DNA from: Streblospio benedicti
Taxonomy: Eukaryota > Annelida > Polychaeta > Spionida > Spionidae
Direction of reading: 5' to 3'
DNA length: 64,000 nucleotides
Assembly: GCA_019095985.1 (NCBI GenBank)
Contig: CM032664.1
Span: forward strand, 28,656,871-28,720,870
Shown here in pieces: positions 13,801 through 27,700 of the stretch (its first letter is position 1; the number at the start of each line of letters is the position of its first letter). Below the pieces are notes generated by a model, which searched no databases, was not told where the DNA came from, and saw only the letters and a program-made list of their open reading frames with translations. The position numbers and the translations under genes are program-made.

Positions 13801-16800
13801 CTTCAGGACCTAGACAAAATGTGAAGAATCTGGCCACCTAATAAAATCTTATTTTATGATGATTTAATGAATTACAAGAAATATATTGCCGACTTCTATG
13901 TATCCACAATAAATGCATGTAATGAAGCTAGAATGTTGCCAATACCAGGTGATGCGTGTGAACTATGGGCGGATGAACTACCAATCCTGTTATGACGGTG
14001 GCGTCACCAGCACCTGGACAGTGCCGTGCCAAACCAACCAGGCCATCGGTATCGTCATCAGCATGTAAGTAAAACAAGGTTGACATATATAGGTGGGAAA
14101 GTGGAAGATGAGTGACTCTCCATTATATATTTATTTCTTTTAAAAAGAAATAATTCGTCTTGCTTGAAATTCAACAAATTTGTACTTTTTAATATGAGCA
14201 CTGGAGCGCTCAATCTTTAGACAGGTTGTAATTCAACACAATCTGGTCCACTTAACAGAGGCGTTCTTAACATTCACTGTTACCACATTGAAAGTCTTCC
14301 GTTACACAATCATTTGCAAATATTTATATTTCTCAAACAACCATTGCAAGTTGATTTTGAGTCTGGGATTTGGTTTCTATTAGGTTAGCACTTTTCTGAC
14401 ACTTTTCAGGTTTTACAATTTAGGCTTTGCATTCTTTAAGCTAAAACTTTATCTGATTCTAGTCTGCCATTACTATAATCAGCATTTTTTTCTGTGATGA
14501 TTAATTTGAACTCTTGCAGCTTCAATGACTGGTTGGGTGTTGGTAATAGTTGGTTGTGGTTGGAGTTAATTTACTTGAAAGAATGTCACTAGGGTTAAAA
14601 TGAGTAATCATGTAATACATGTAGTGATTTCAGCGTATTACATAACATGATTGAATGTAATTTATGGATTGTGGTCGCCTGTGTGCGGTTAGTTTTATGT
14701 TAATTGTTATGTCTGTGACGAAAGCTACTTGTAAAAGGATTGTGACATATTATACAAGTGTTAAGCATAAAATCCATATGTGATAGAATATTAAAAATAG
14801 AGATATCCATATGATATTACCAAAGAGAGGTGTCCAAGTTTCACAATATGTTTTAGTCTAAGTAGACTTAATTGACGCACACACTAAAAAGTTCTTATCA
14901 TTCCTTGGTTCAATTAAATACAAAAGGAGTAATTATCATCCATGTTCTTTACACAACAGTGGGTGTCATGAACTAAGTGAATTTCTCATTTCCGTGGAAA
15001 ATATTTATGATAATGACTTAAAAACTGCCATTGTTCGTTCAAAAACATCTTTTGGAGTTAAACGAAATTTTGATAATCCTTAGTATTGCTGTTTTAATCA
15101 CTATATGATAATGATCAAATTTAAATTGCATTTCAATATTGAAAAATATTTAAAGAAATTTAAAGAATATAATTTTCTGAATAAATTAATAATCAAATGT
15201 ATACTTGTATAGTATTAAAAAAGATAAATTGAAGACACAGCAGCTATTAGTTCTGCAATTATTTCAATAAATGAAATAATTTCAAAGTATTTAGTTGTTG
15301 AAATTGCCTCTGAATAAAGAACACAATGACATCAGTACAAAAACATTCTGTAGTGCAAGAATAGATGGTGAATAAATAATGCCAGCTGCGGAATTCAGGA
15401 TCCAGTCAACATATGTGTTGAAGTTTAATAATTTTCCATTTCCTATTTTTCCCCTTGAATTGCTACAAAGCTATTTATACTTTTCATACACATGTAATAT
15501 GTTCAATGCCTAATTATTTCATCTAGGAATAATGATACACATGTATTGTAATTGATTAAGGCAGAAAATACATTCTAAATTTTTGGTTCAAGTTTTTACA
15601 CATGTATGTTAACACATATCTATTAAATTAAGTTTTCATCATAATTTCAAAGGTATAAAAACTTTGAAATTATGATGAAAAATCAATTTAATTTATTGCT
15701 ATTTGATATTTTAAATAATCCATTTTAAACTTGTATATTTGCAACCACAGAATAAAATTAATGTATTTCTATTTTGTAAAATATATGTATATTAATTTAA
15801 GTAAATACTTAAAATGGAAAAAAGCAACATAAATTATAATGTAACAGTCTTCATCTTCAAGTTTTAAAAGTGCATCGATCATCTATGACAACCTGCTAAC
15901 AAGAAATTGCTAATGATTTTTTTATCCAAGACACTTAATTTTTTCACGTTGCTAATCATAATCATTTCTATAATTACTAGATAGGATGGAACTAAATATA
16001 CTGTTGACAATAAAGTATTATAAAATGAAGATTGTTAGATTGTTATGCTATCATTTCATCTAATATAATTGATCAATATAATTTGAACGTGTATGGTTTC
16101 ATAACGTTTGATTTTAATCGAGAAAAATGCTGTCTTTGTGTAAAACATACAATCAATTATGCTAATTGAAATTGAATTTCCCCAAGTACATATTTAGAAT
16201 GGGTAAAATCATTTAAATGCACGTGTGTATCTTATCTTATGATGATAAAATTATTTTGAAAACGACGATATAACATGCATTACATATTTGCAAATTGATT
16301 ATCAAAGTATGTTACTAGTGAATATTTGTTAGGATATTCTTGACACATCAGTTCATTCATATTTTAATCAAACTACAATTGGACCTTCTTATCACGAACT
16401 CTCATATTACAAATTTAATTTGTTGAAAGCTACACCCAAGTCATCAGCTGCAAATCATCTCCCCAGTTTCACTTACATGTACATTAAATTTTGTAAGTTG
16501 GACCATGTATGTGAGTTTTGCGTAACACAAAAGGTTCTCAATCGGAGTTCCACTTAACCAGGTTCAATAGTAGTTCTCTATTTTAATTCTATATGGTGAA
16601 TGGTTTTCTTATGTCTCATTTTTCGCTTTTTATTTTCAATTTTCATTTCTTTTCTAATTGGTGAATGTTTCAATATTTTCTACAACAATTTAATCTAGGT
16701 GCAACAAGCAGATTACATGCACTGTACCCGCTGATTCATTACTGTTTGGAGACCCATGTCCCAATACACTAAAGTATCTGGAGATAGAGTATGCCTGTGT

Positions 16801-19800
16801 ACTTAGAGGTACCACTTTTCTGCAGTATCATCTGCAGTATTTTCTGCATGTGATGATTTGTTACGCATGCTCCTCTTATATCAATTAAGTTAATCAAGGC
16901 CCTGCATGCAACTAATATGTAACACCACATAATTATTAATAACATGTATGTTAATAGCATGTTTATTTTTTTTCCCGACAATTGTATTTCAGTGATCTGC
17001 TGATAAAGTGGGATGATATTTAGTATTTCAAGTTGTCCAAATAACGTAAAAAGTATTTACTATGAAATATTTTCTTCATATTTTGTTAACTTATTTTGTT
17101 TATAATCTATACCTTTTGAAAGTAGATTAATATATACATTTGACATGAATATTATGCAAATTCATTTAGCATTCAAAAAGAGTAAGTTACATGTTGCAAA
17201 TGAAATACTTTTAAGTAGTTATTTACACGTAGACACAAGAATCCAATCAAGTTAATAGCAGGGCTTGAAACTAACTTTTCTAATCACCAAAGGCGCACAC
17301 ACTTCGTACCTATCCAATATTTTTATTTATATGCAGACAAACACTTTGGATGGCCTAAATGGAAAAAAGTTTGATAGGTCTGGTTAAGCCACACAAAGTA
17401 ATGTAGATTGCAGGTATTACAAATAGAGTATACTTGTCCAACAAAGACAATTTTAGACTTGCCCTCAAGGCATTTCTACTTGCCCAGGTAAAGTTATCTA
17501 TAGCCAGTTTTGAGCCCTGTAAACTTAAACTACCTCTCACATAGATTGCATGCTGTTCAAATTTTTTCATTAACTTAATACTGTGTTTTACCAACCAACT
17601 TACAAAATTAACCTCGTTTGATCCCATTACTAACTTTCAGTTGCGAGAAAAAAACAGAATGCTGGATCCTAGCGAGTAATGATATATTCGGAGACGCATG
17701 TCCAGATACTCCTAAATATATCGAAGTCCAGTATAAGTGCATTAAAGGTAAGTCGCAAGAAGTTACATCTTTGGTTTACAGGAATCTTGTTCATAATTGC
17801 CAATATGATACACAATGTATAAATACCCTTAATGAATCAAAGGTTGAGGGAGAGATAATAAGGGTGGAAAAGTCAAGGGATCTGTGGGTTTGATGGCAGT
17901 TTTATGGTCTGAAATAAGAGATACATTTGGATTTTGATTGTTAAGTTTAAAATCACCCAGAGTGCATGACCAAAAACACCGCTTATTGTAAATCCACTTG
18001 CCAAAGTTTTTGAAACATGACATAACAAACTATTATTAAATTATTAAATGCTTTTGAAATCATTGCCAAACAGAATTGATATGGACCAAACCATATGGTA
18101 CTACCGGTATGTCTATATTAATAAGAGTGGAGGTATGACCACCTAAAATGAACTGGTTTTAAGAATAATCAAGGGATATATGTAGGATATAAGGTTTTTC
18201 AAATAAGGGGAAAATATTCAAAAAAGAAAAAGAAAACAAGCGGATGAAATGTGATTTATTCAAGGGGAAGTTGAGATATTGGATCTTTTGATATGATAAA
18301 AACTCCCTCATATAATGGTAACTGAAAACACTAGTCTAAAGACTTGGGAGATGAATATTTTACGTGACAAGACATTAATTGGCTATGAAGGTATATCAAG
18401 GAGTAAATGCTATATAGTAAATGTTAATATCAGGCATTCTCTTGCCTTTTATCCTACATGTATTTTCTATCACGAATTGACATTTTATCCTATCATGTGA
18501 AATATTTAGAAGAGTTTAGAGGTCAAGATTGATACCACATGTTCAGATTGCGTACATGCGAATAACTTTGATATAAGGAGTTACAAAAATATGTCTGGAC
18601 TCTTACTCAAAGTTCAAGGCACTTGATGTACTTTTGTATTCCCTTTGGTTATGTAATATGTCATTAATTTTCAAAGTTCTGTTTTGATTTTGTAATGGTG
18701 TCATGGAACTTGAAAAGGTAAATCAAATTGAAATTTAGGTTAAATTATGCATTTCGTATGTATTGAAAAAAGTAGGAAACAAGAAGGAAAGATACAGGTA
18801 TACCTAACACAAAATTTGAATAAATTCAATAGAGGCATTTAGTAGAATTGTGCCTCAGACAAAATAACTCCCAACAGTTTAATATTTGAAGCATTTGTAA
18901 GATTTTAGTATAAATATTAACTTTGAGTCATAATGCAATTATTTCCACCTATTCACCTTGCAAGATGGATTATTAAACATCTAGATATCAGGCTCATAAG
19001 CATCTCAAGACTTCTCTGTGAAGTAAAGCCAAGTGACTCTTTTGTTACAAAGCTATAAGGCCAAACAGGTGGTCCGAAAAAAAACTTCTGTCATGAACCT
19101 GTGGTCATTCACCATGACGAAATTAACATTGATATTTCAATGTATCTTTAAATATACACGTACGATACCTCTATTATTGCCTATGACAGAGTTGTCATTA
19201 AAAAGTATTGTAACCCATTAAATTTTCACGACATTTTCATTTTACAATTCATCACAAATATGTGAATTTAGTGAAATTAAATTGCACATAAATCTTTTAG
19301 GGTTACAGTGTCTCTATGTCAATTTTTAAAAATGTGCATGTATCCTACTAAAAGAGTTATAAGTTTTATAACACAAGCATCTAGATTTAGATCTAGCATG
19401 TAGGCTAAAAGATGGAAATGTCATCATGCTGATTTTACTCTGTGTAGGGACCTATTGCCAAGATTTATTGCCTGTAAAAAGATTCTCTCCCTTATTATCA
19501 AATTGTAAGATAAAGACCGGTTCAAAGGTAGGTGGTCTGCGGTCAACAGAAACCAAAAGAATTAGCAGACATACTCATGAAGTGTAACAGTTTTTAGCAT
19601 GAATGTAGATTTGTAAGCATGTTACTAAGAATTTGATTGCATACATTTGTAACTTGTAAATATTAGTATTACTATTATAGTTTTATGCAGTGTTTTGAAA
19701 ATCATTGTTGTTACCAATGAATTTAAAGAATTTAAATTGTGTACATCATGTAATTCATGTGAATAGAGGTTAATTTAGTGAATTTATCCACTGAATTCTG

Positions 19801-21661
19801 TATCATATAGATATATTGGAATTATACTAATGTAAATGGAGTAATTTACAACTAATATCATTTCTGTACTATGCTCTTAACTCCATGTCCACTATCACAC
19901 ATATACTGATGTAATACATGTATTTCACAATGAAAAGTCTAAATTTACAATGATATAGCCCAGTACATAAAATCATGGAGCATTTACGTAATGCATCATA
20001 TTAATAGCAGATAACTGGCAGCCTTTCTCTCTTATCTCAGGTACAGTTCAGTGTAATGTTAAATGTTCCAGCAGAGTCAGCCATTACATAGTTTCTCTCC
20101 CATCTGGTTCTTGTATTCTACCAACATGAGCTTCTGTGGCTGACTGGATAGTAAGAGATGTTGGATTCATGAGCACTAGGTCAAGGCTGGTGGTGGGTGC
20201 TGAGCAAACTCAATTATATTCAACAAAAATACATGTATGCTTCACTATACGTTTAATAGTACAGTTGCAATGTTCTGAAAATCCCCCAGGGAGATCATTC
20301 TGAATGGAATATTGTGTGACAAGTTGGTGTGAATATGAAGCTTTCTTGAATTCATGGAAAGTAGGCAAGTTACACTGTAATCTAATAAGTAATGATACAA
20401 AACATTTTAAACAATTTCTTTTATTTTAAAACCAGCAGATTCCGAAGGCGAGAGTGAGAATAATAAAAGAACCAGACCTCCGATTCCACCACGAGAAACT
20501 ACTCCTGAAGAAACCACGACAACGACAACCACCACAACAACAGAACCGCCAACAACTACATCTACAACAGTAGCAAGTACAACTGTGAAAACAACTACTC
20601 CAATTTCTAGTACAGAAACTACAACAACAATGAAGACGACAACAGAAGTTATTCTTCCAACAGAGAAGAAAGTCACATTCTGCGATATGACATGGATCAG
20701 AAATATCAGTTGGCCCAACACACCAATGGGAAAGATGGTGCAGAGACCATGTCCAAATAATCGTTATGGTAATTGCAATGGGTTAATTATTTATACGTTT
20801 TAGTAAACTTGTGCATAGAATTGAATTATTTTTTTTTACCTTGGAAGCCTTCAGTCATTTATTATATGACTTGAAGATTAGCACACAAGATGAGATTGAC
20901 ATCCAACTTTTGGTCAACTTATGAGATAAAAATAAGAAACAGATGGACTTGTTTGATTTCTGCTGTAGCTTGTAAATTACTTGTCCATGTTTATAGAATA
21001 GGGTCATTTAGGAGATATTTGAATGGTGTGAAGTATGTTCCTTACCAAGTGTTTTATTGCTGGGATAAATCATTTTGAATGCTATATTGATTACCAGATT
21101 TTCCCTAAGTTTAAAAGTATGCCAATTTGTGTTAAATTTAACATTTGCAGTTATAAAATGAATATAAGTAATTGTGATTTAACACACAGATTGCATAATA
21201 TAAAATTTGTATTCACATATTTAAGTACTTGCATTTTATGATATTATGATGAGGATTCCCGTTTTGTAATATACAGATGATGATAACATGACCAAATAAC
21301 AGAAAAATGTCATATACCCGTAAATATGCATATTTTCATATGAAGTATGTTAGACTTACTATGTTAGACCTTGAGTGAAAAGAGAGCCCAACAGTTCACT
21401 TAGCATTCATTTTATTATTTAAAGAATTTGTACTATGAGTACTATGAAAAAAATTTGTATTTCAGCGAAGGCCAAGTGGCGTTGTGGTACGCACCCAGTC
21501 CAGTGGGACGGTCATCCTGACCTCAGCGAGTGTGTGTCGCCCATGCTGGCAGACATGAGCAAAAAGGTAATGAAAATTTTTTATTTTTTTTTATTTTTTG
21601 CTCAATTTCATGCAAGATTTATTGTCACATACAATGTAATGGCTGGTTTTCACAGCAATAA

Positions 21662-21698
<37 letters not shown>

Positions 21699-21745
21699 GG
21701 AATGTGAATAAATATATATCTTATAAATGTGTACTAGTGAAAAGG

Positions 21746-21776
<31 letters not shown>

Positions 21777-24700
21777 CTTTAAATATATATATAATATATT
21801 TTCCAGCCAACCGCTCAAACTTATATATTATTGCCACACCTTAATTACTATGAATCAAGTAAAATATCAACAGTATTGAATGATGTCACAAATACCTACG
21901 GATGTTAAAAAAAGTACACCCAGCATAGTATTCAGTGCTTGCTGGCAGCCATTTTGTTCTGGTCCCTTGACATTTTCTTGGTCGCTTTTACTGGGTAAGT
22001 AAGGTACATGTACCCCATGCTATTAAAGATGGCTGGGCTAGTAAATTATAGACTACAATATAATAACGTCTTTCACTTGAAATCTTTTGTATCAGTTAAA
22101 CCAAAACTACGTGTTTCTGAAACAAAGATTTGGTAAACCACAGCATTCCGTATGGCCAAAGTCATAAGCAGCTGAGGTTATGGCACTTTTGTACTGCCTA
22201 TTTTAGAAATGGTAAAACTAGAGGTAAAACTACACCATAATTCAGGCAGGTCTAGTATGTCCAAACTTCAATAGAGAATACAATAATTTCTAGTTGTTCT
22301 GGTAAGAGATTTTGGGTATTCAATTGTTTATAATGCAAAATATTATCAAGGGAAATGGCCATTTAATCGAGTTATCCAAAAATTTCCATCATCAAAACTC
22401 AAGAAAAACAAGTTGAACTGGATTAAGGCACATCGTAGCTGTGTAAAGTTTCTGTGGCAAATGTTTCATTTTGAGATAATAATCATCAAGTATTTCATCA
22501 ATTAGATCTACCTTAAATTTCATTGATTTTCGAAAAGCATTTGACTGAACAAAACTAAAATTTCAATACAATGTACAAGCTTGAAGTAGAAGAAATGCGA
22601 AAAAACGTGCTGTTTTACTTGTTATGCAACGACACGTACCTAATCAGGGATGCTAATAAGAAACACAAATCTAAAGGCGTATAAAATCACTGATAGGCTC
22701 CATGAAATCCCTATAAAATCGTTGTAATAGCAAAGTAGGTTCATGTCAAAATCTGCCACCAGTTTGATATGAAAAGTAATCATCATTGAAGAAATGAATA
22801 CCTTAGTTCTGTGAGTTATAGGCTTACATGCATTGTTTTATTAGCTACACCATACTTTACATTGTAGATAGGAAATTGATTGTGTTTGTAAGAACATTTG
22901 TCTCTTTGATGTGCAGTCTATTGAAATAATTCATGATGTTACTTTTCATAGTACATGTATCATCAATGTTGATAAGAAATCAAATTATTTTGGAAGGATT
23001 TACTTCTTTATATCTTTGATACATACTAATAGTTCACAAGTTACTTTTGATTTTATAAAATGTTGAAGGTAATATGTATAGGAATGCCACATCAAAGCTT
23101 GAAATGTAACAAAATCTTCTGAAATTATATTGCAAGTTCCACTATTTAAGTGCATGTTTTGAATATTTGCGACACTAAAATAAGAATGTAGCTGTAAGAA
23201 GATGCTGTTCTATTGCATATTGTTAACAGAGAAATGGGAATGAACTTTGTTTTAAATATTAGTTGGCATCCACATAAAACAACCTTGAAAGTGGCCTGGA
23301 GTCAGGATAAAATCACAAGGTCTGGATAGTTGATCTAATATCATATGACAGGCAAAATAGGGACTTTGTCTTTCAAATGAATCCTAATTTTTGTGGAAAT
23401 AAATTGTATTTTCAGCCATGCTTCTGACCTTGTGTACCAAATGATATTCTTAAAGGGAATTTATGGAAGAAGAATGATTCTTTGTTGGAATATGACACCT
23501 TTTAAGAAACTTAAAGTGTCAATGTTTTTTTATCATTATGTTTTGTGACCCCTTGTGCAGATACATTTGAACTTTTATATTAACTTCGTCAGAATTCTTA
23601 TTTGGGCAACAATAAATATGCTAATAATGATAAGCACAGCAATATACCCACAGAATCGTTGAAATGACATTCAAACTCTCATATGAAGAGCTCAACTCAA
23701 GATACCTGTAGAAATGTATTTATTAATTTTTAACATCAATATACAAAGCAAAAGTTTAGCTCAAAATAATCTATAGATGTACTAGGTAAATTCTTCAATT
23801 GGACTCATATTTGAAAAAATCACATCACATAAATTGGATTTTATTGAAAATTTCTGTTGAAATGAAATGCTTAAATCTACTTGAACAGTTTATTAAAAAC
23901 ATGTAATTGTAGATTTAAGGGTCATTTTATTAATCAAAAGTATATATTTTCACCTTTACTGTTATTGTTTTAATTGTGTTACTTAAACACAATTATAACT
24001 ATTATACAAGCATTCTGGAGTATTTCTGTTCAATATTCATCAAATTAGAAATGTTCAAATCAAAACTCCTTGAACGGCTGACATTGAGACTTTGACAATA
24101 ATTACAGGTGATGGATGTGAAGGGAATATTACGGGATGCTGCAGAAAACCAAGATGAACAGGTAGGTCAACATGGTTTATATGTAAACATGCTTTTTCCA
24201 ACTTGGTTTGCATTAATGTTATGAAGTAATATTTTTTGACTTTTAGAACTACTATATACGTCACATGATTACAAATTTTAAAAGGTCCAACAACAAATTA
24301 ATAATAGTTCAAGATGCATACATATATAATGAATTTAATTTTCTTTTTTCGAATTTGTAGTTTGTTTTAATTTGTTGTTGGTAATATTGGTTTACATTTG
24401 GATTTATTTTTATTATAAATGACTTCATATGACAGTATAGCAATATGCTGTACTATGTAGATTATTGTGATTATTAATTGTTTCAATATATATTTACTGA
24501 ATTCAATAAAATGATTGTATAATATTTCAATGTAAATTGTAATATAAAATTCACAAAATGTGTTAAGTGTGTTAATTGAGAGGCAAATTTATTTCAAGTC
24601 AAATATGATAGTCTAAATTAAATATTCATCTTCAACATTTTATTTGATGGGAAGTATAAAAACTTATGTCAATACAGCAGCTTCATCATTTTCTGATAGG

Positions 24701-27700
24701 GAGATAAAACTCTTTGGGATGTAACTATCAGACTGTTTTACATTTAGTTTCCATACAAATATCCATCAACCCACTTTTTTGTCGAATTCTTGAAGTACAT
24801 GTATGTTCATTTCAGTTTGATGGACTTAAATTGAATGCTTGAGCTTGTCTTTACTTATAAGAACATGATTTTTCAGTAGATTATTCAACCCAAATCAGTG
24901 TTATGATTTTCATAAATGTGATTTTGACTAGATATAGCTTTATTTTTAAGAATGTTTTTTTTCTGTAGATAATTAAAGCGAAAGAAGAATATGCCAATCA
25001 AATTGTGGAAGAAGTGACAGCAAATATGATTCAACTATCACAAAATGAGGTTTTTGGAGGAGACTTGGACGGTGTAACAAAGGTGATGCAACAGCTGGTG
25101 GACCAGATAGACACTAGTGTCCACAATGTGTCCAGAAAACAGACGAAAAAGTTGGTGGAGAACGTTAACAAGGTATAGATATATAATACGACAGTATATT
25201 AGTTTCTGTGAGTTCTGTACTGTTCAAGATGGATTTTTGTAATGAAAAGCAAGGGCCCGATTAAGGTTTTTGGTAAATCTTTCATTGACAAGTTTACATT
25301 TCATTTACTGGATGATCAGGAGAAATCTGTGATAGCTTCTACTTTAATAATATTTATGTATGTGACATTACCATTCATATTGGCATGGGGCTGTATTCAT
25401 TCAATTTCCTTAGTAGTTGATTCCACCCACACTTTGCATTGATAATTTAATGCTTACACTGCATACATGTAGCTTATTTCATAGAAAGCAAAACAGCACT
25501 GACTTTGGAATTGTACGTGAAGGCTTTCATTGGCACTCATTTTTTTCTTTCACAATTACATGGAAGGCAACAGATATAATAAACATATTTTTCCGTAGGC
25601 TGTTGTGAAGTCAAGCAGCAACCTTCTTGACAAAAAGCAAGATGAAGCGTGGTTGGATCTCCCTCAGCTAGCACAGGCATCTGCAGCGACCAGAGTGGTG
25701 AACTCTGTGGAAGAGAGTGCTTTCAAGCTTGCAGACACCTGTCATGAACCTGTGGTCATTCACCAAGTCGATATCAATATTGGTAATCACATTTTGTTAA
25801 TTGAAGATGTTTAGCATTAGTTTAGTGATATTATTTTAATGCAATTGGATATATTAGTTAAAACAGGAGTTAAAATTCTTTAAATAGTTCAAGATGAGAC
25901 ATCAAAGATATTATATACACAATCAAATATACAAATGTATCTCTACTACGACTGGATTTCAAAGTCAAATAGATGGTCATTTCTGTTCCATTTTTTAAAT
26001 GAAAGTCAAATATTTATTTAAATGGTCAATTCTATGGAATGTCTTATTATTTTGGTATGACATTAATAGTCCTAAAACATCTGTTAAACTCATTGGTCAT
26101 CAAAATGAAGGCTTGCAAAGCAACCTCAGTAACAAATGTAATAGTGTACAAATGTACAACCAACATTTAATCATATAAGAAGACTTAAGGCAATGCAAAC
26201 ACTTCAATATTCATTAAATGTCGTCCCCACTATTAAAGCAGATAAGTGGTATATTGTTTAATCAAATTGTGCGTTTTGGTTTAAAAGATTTTCCTCAAAG
26301 ATCGCTTATATATAACACCAACTTTGGAATTTACATGTATAGTGGTGACGCACAATTTAGTGTCTGTTCAATATCATGTACTTTTATGCAATATGTATTC
26401 GTCTATATTTAACAGTGCTGGAAGTAAATGTGATCGACACAATGAGACCAGACATTGAGGATGTTGTGTTTCCACGGGTTGACAAGCTGGGAGTATCGAG
26501 CAATTGGGCGTCGAAAGGAAACTCCATCCGGCTGAGTGCAAAGACCATCAGGGAACATGGTGTGGATGGTGAGTGGTTTTCTATGTGATAGAATTTATGT
26601 AAGTTATTTTTAGAATATGCTTCATTGTTTATTGGAAGAATCATTTAATATAACAATAATATAGAAAATAATATAAAAAGTAAATGAAATAGAGCATGAC
26701 CTATTTGGGCATTAATGCAATTTCATTTTTCTTAGAAATTAACTTTTAAGGATAATAATCTTGGCAACATCTAAGATTTGAAGTGCATTATGTTAGGGTA
26801 TAGAAGTTTGAGCTGCTCAATAGATATTTAGAAAAAATTAATTCTCTTTTCTACAGGTCTTGCTAAACTGATCTTCGCAACCTACCAGAATATTGAACAA
26901 TTCCTGAAGCCACAGCAGGATAGTAACAGTATTGAGAAAGCTTCCCCAACAGCAACGCACAGAACGACAACAAAAATGCCAGACAACAAAATGCACAAAG
27001 TACTGTCGGAACTACAGTATGTAGATGTGCATCCAATGCATACACAAAAAGATGTTGTATTTGAAAAGCCAACTGAAGAGGTTGTTGTTGACATTCCTGT
27101 GGGACAAAAGGTTCCAATTATTTTACCGAAAGAACCAGATGTGGTTCCAGTAGATGATTTTCATACTGTGGAGAAGGTCCAGGAAGTAGTCGCACGGCCA
27201 ACAATGATCTATACATTTGAGCCAGAGAATAACAATATTGAAGAGGTTGAAATCAAGCCAATTTCCCATGTAGAGTCAGATTGGCAAGACGTTGAAACAG
27301 AAATCGAAAATGATATTCAGATTGTCAATACTCAAGTGATTTCGGCTTCAATTAATGGAAGGAAAGAACCGATTGATCTTGGAGAAGAAATGGTTTATTA
27401 TACTTTAGAACATCTCAGTGTAAGTGCTTTTTGTTAGTTCATTTTTATATTTGAAAAAGGAAATGTTATTTTGATTGCTTTTATGCTTTGCTTAAAGGTG
27501 ATTGTATTTTATTTATGATTTGCTAATTTTTGGTTAATGCACTCACAATAATTATGCTGTTTACATTTCATATATCATTTTATAGTTTAAGTTTTCTTTA
27601 TTTTCTTATTTTTCTTTAAGATTAAAAATGACTATTTCAGACCAACAATATCTACAATCCTACGTGCTCATTTTGGGAGTATGAAGAGAAGTAAGTAATA

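Larger units (their letters stand above)
17748..20435. other. Latrophilin intron 4
   Basis: 2.7 kb. It contains the duplicated exon-9 fragment (19069-19134) and a diverged SINE head (20127-20215); nothing else recognised. Confidence 0.6.

Noticed and set aside
16699-17747. Exons 4a and 4b as two consecutive constitutive exons
   Set aside because: The phases are incompatible; the join reads a stop codon after ten codons, and the domain end would be duplicated.
20407-20721. Minus-strand Val-rich frame opposite the Thr-rich stalk
   Set aside because: The complement of ACN/ACA threonine codons gives valine-rich nonsense; the + strand exon is well supported.
26863-27117. Minus-strand frames opposite latrophilin exon 11
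   Set aside because: They are shadows of the Glu/Val-rich coding exon on the + strand; the hydrophobic look follows from complementing acidic codons.
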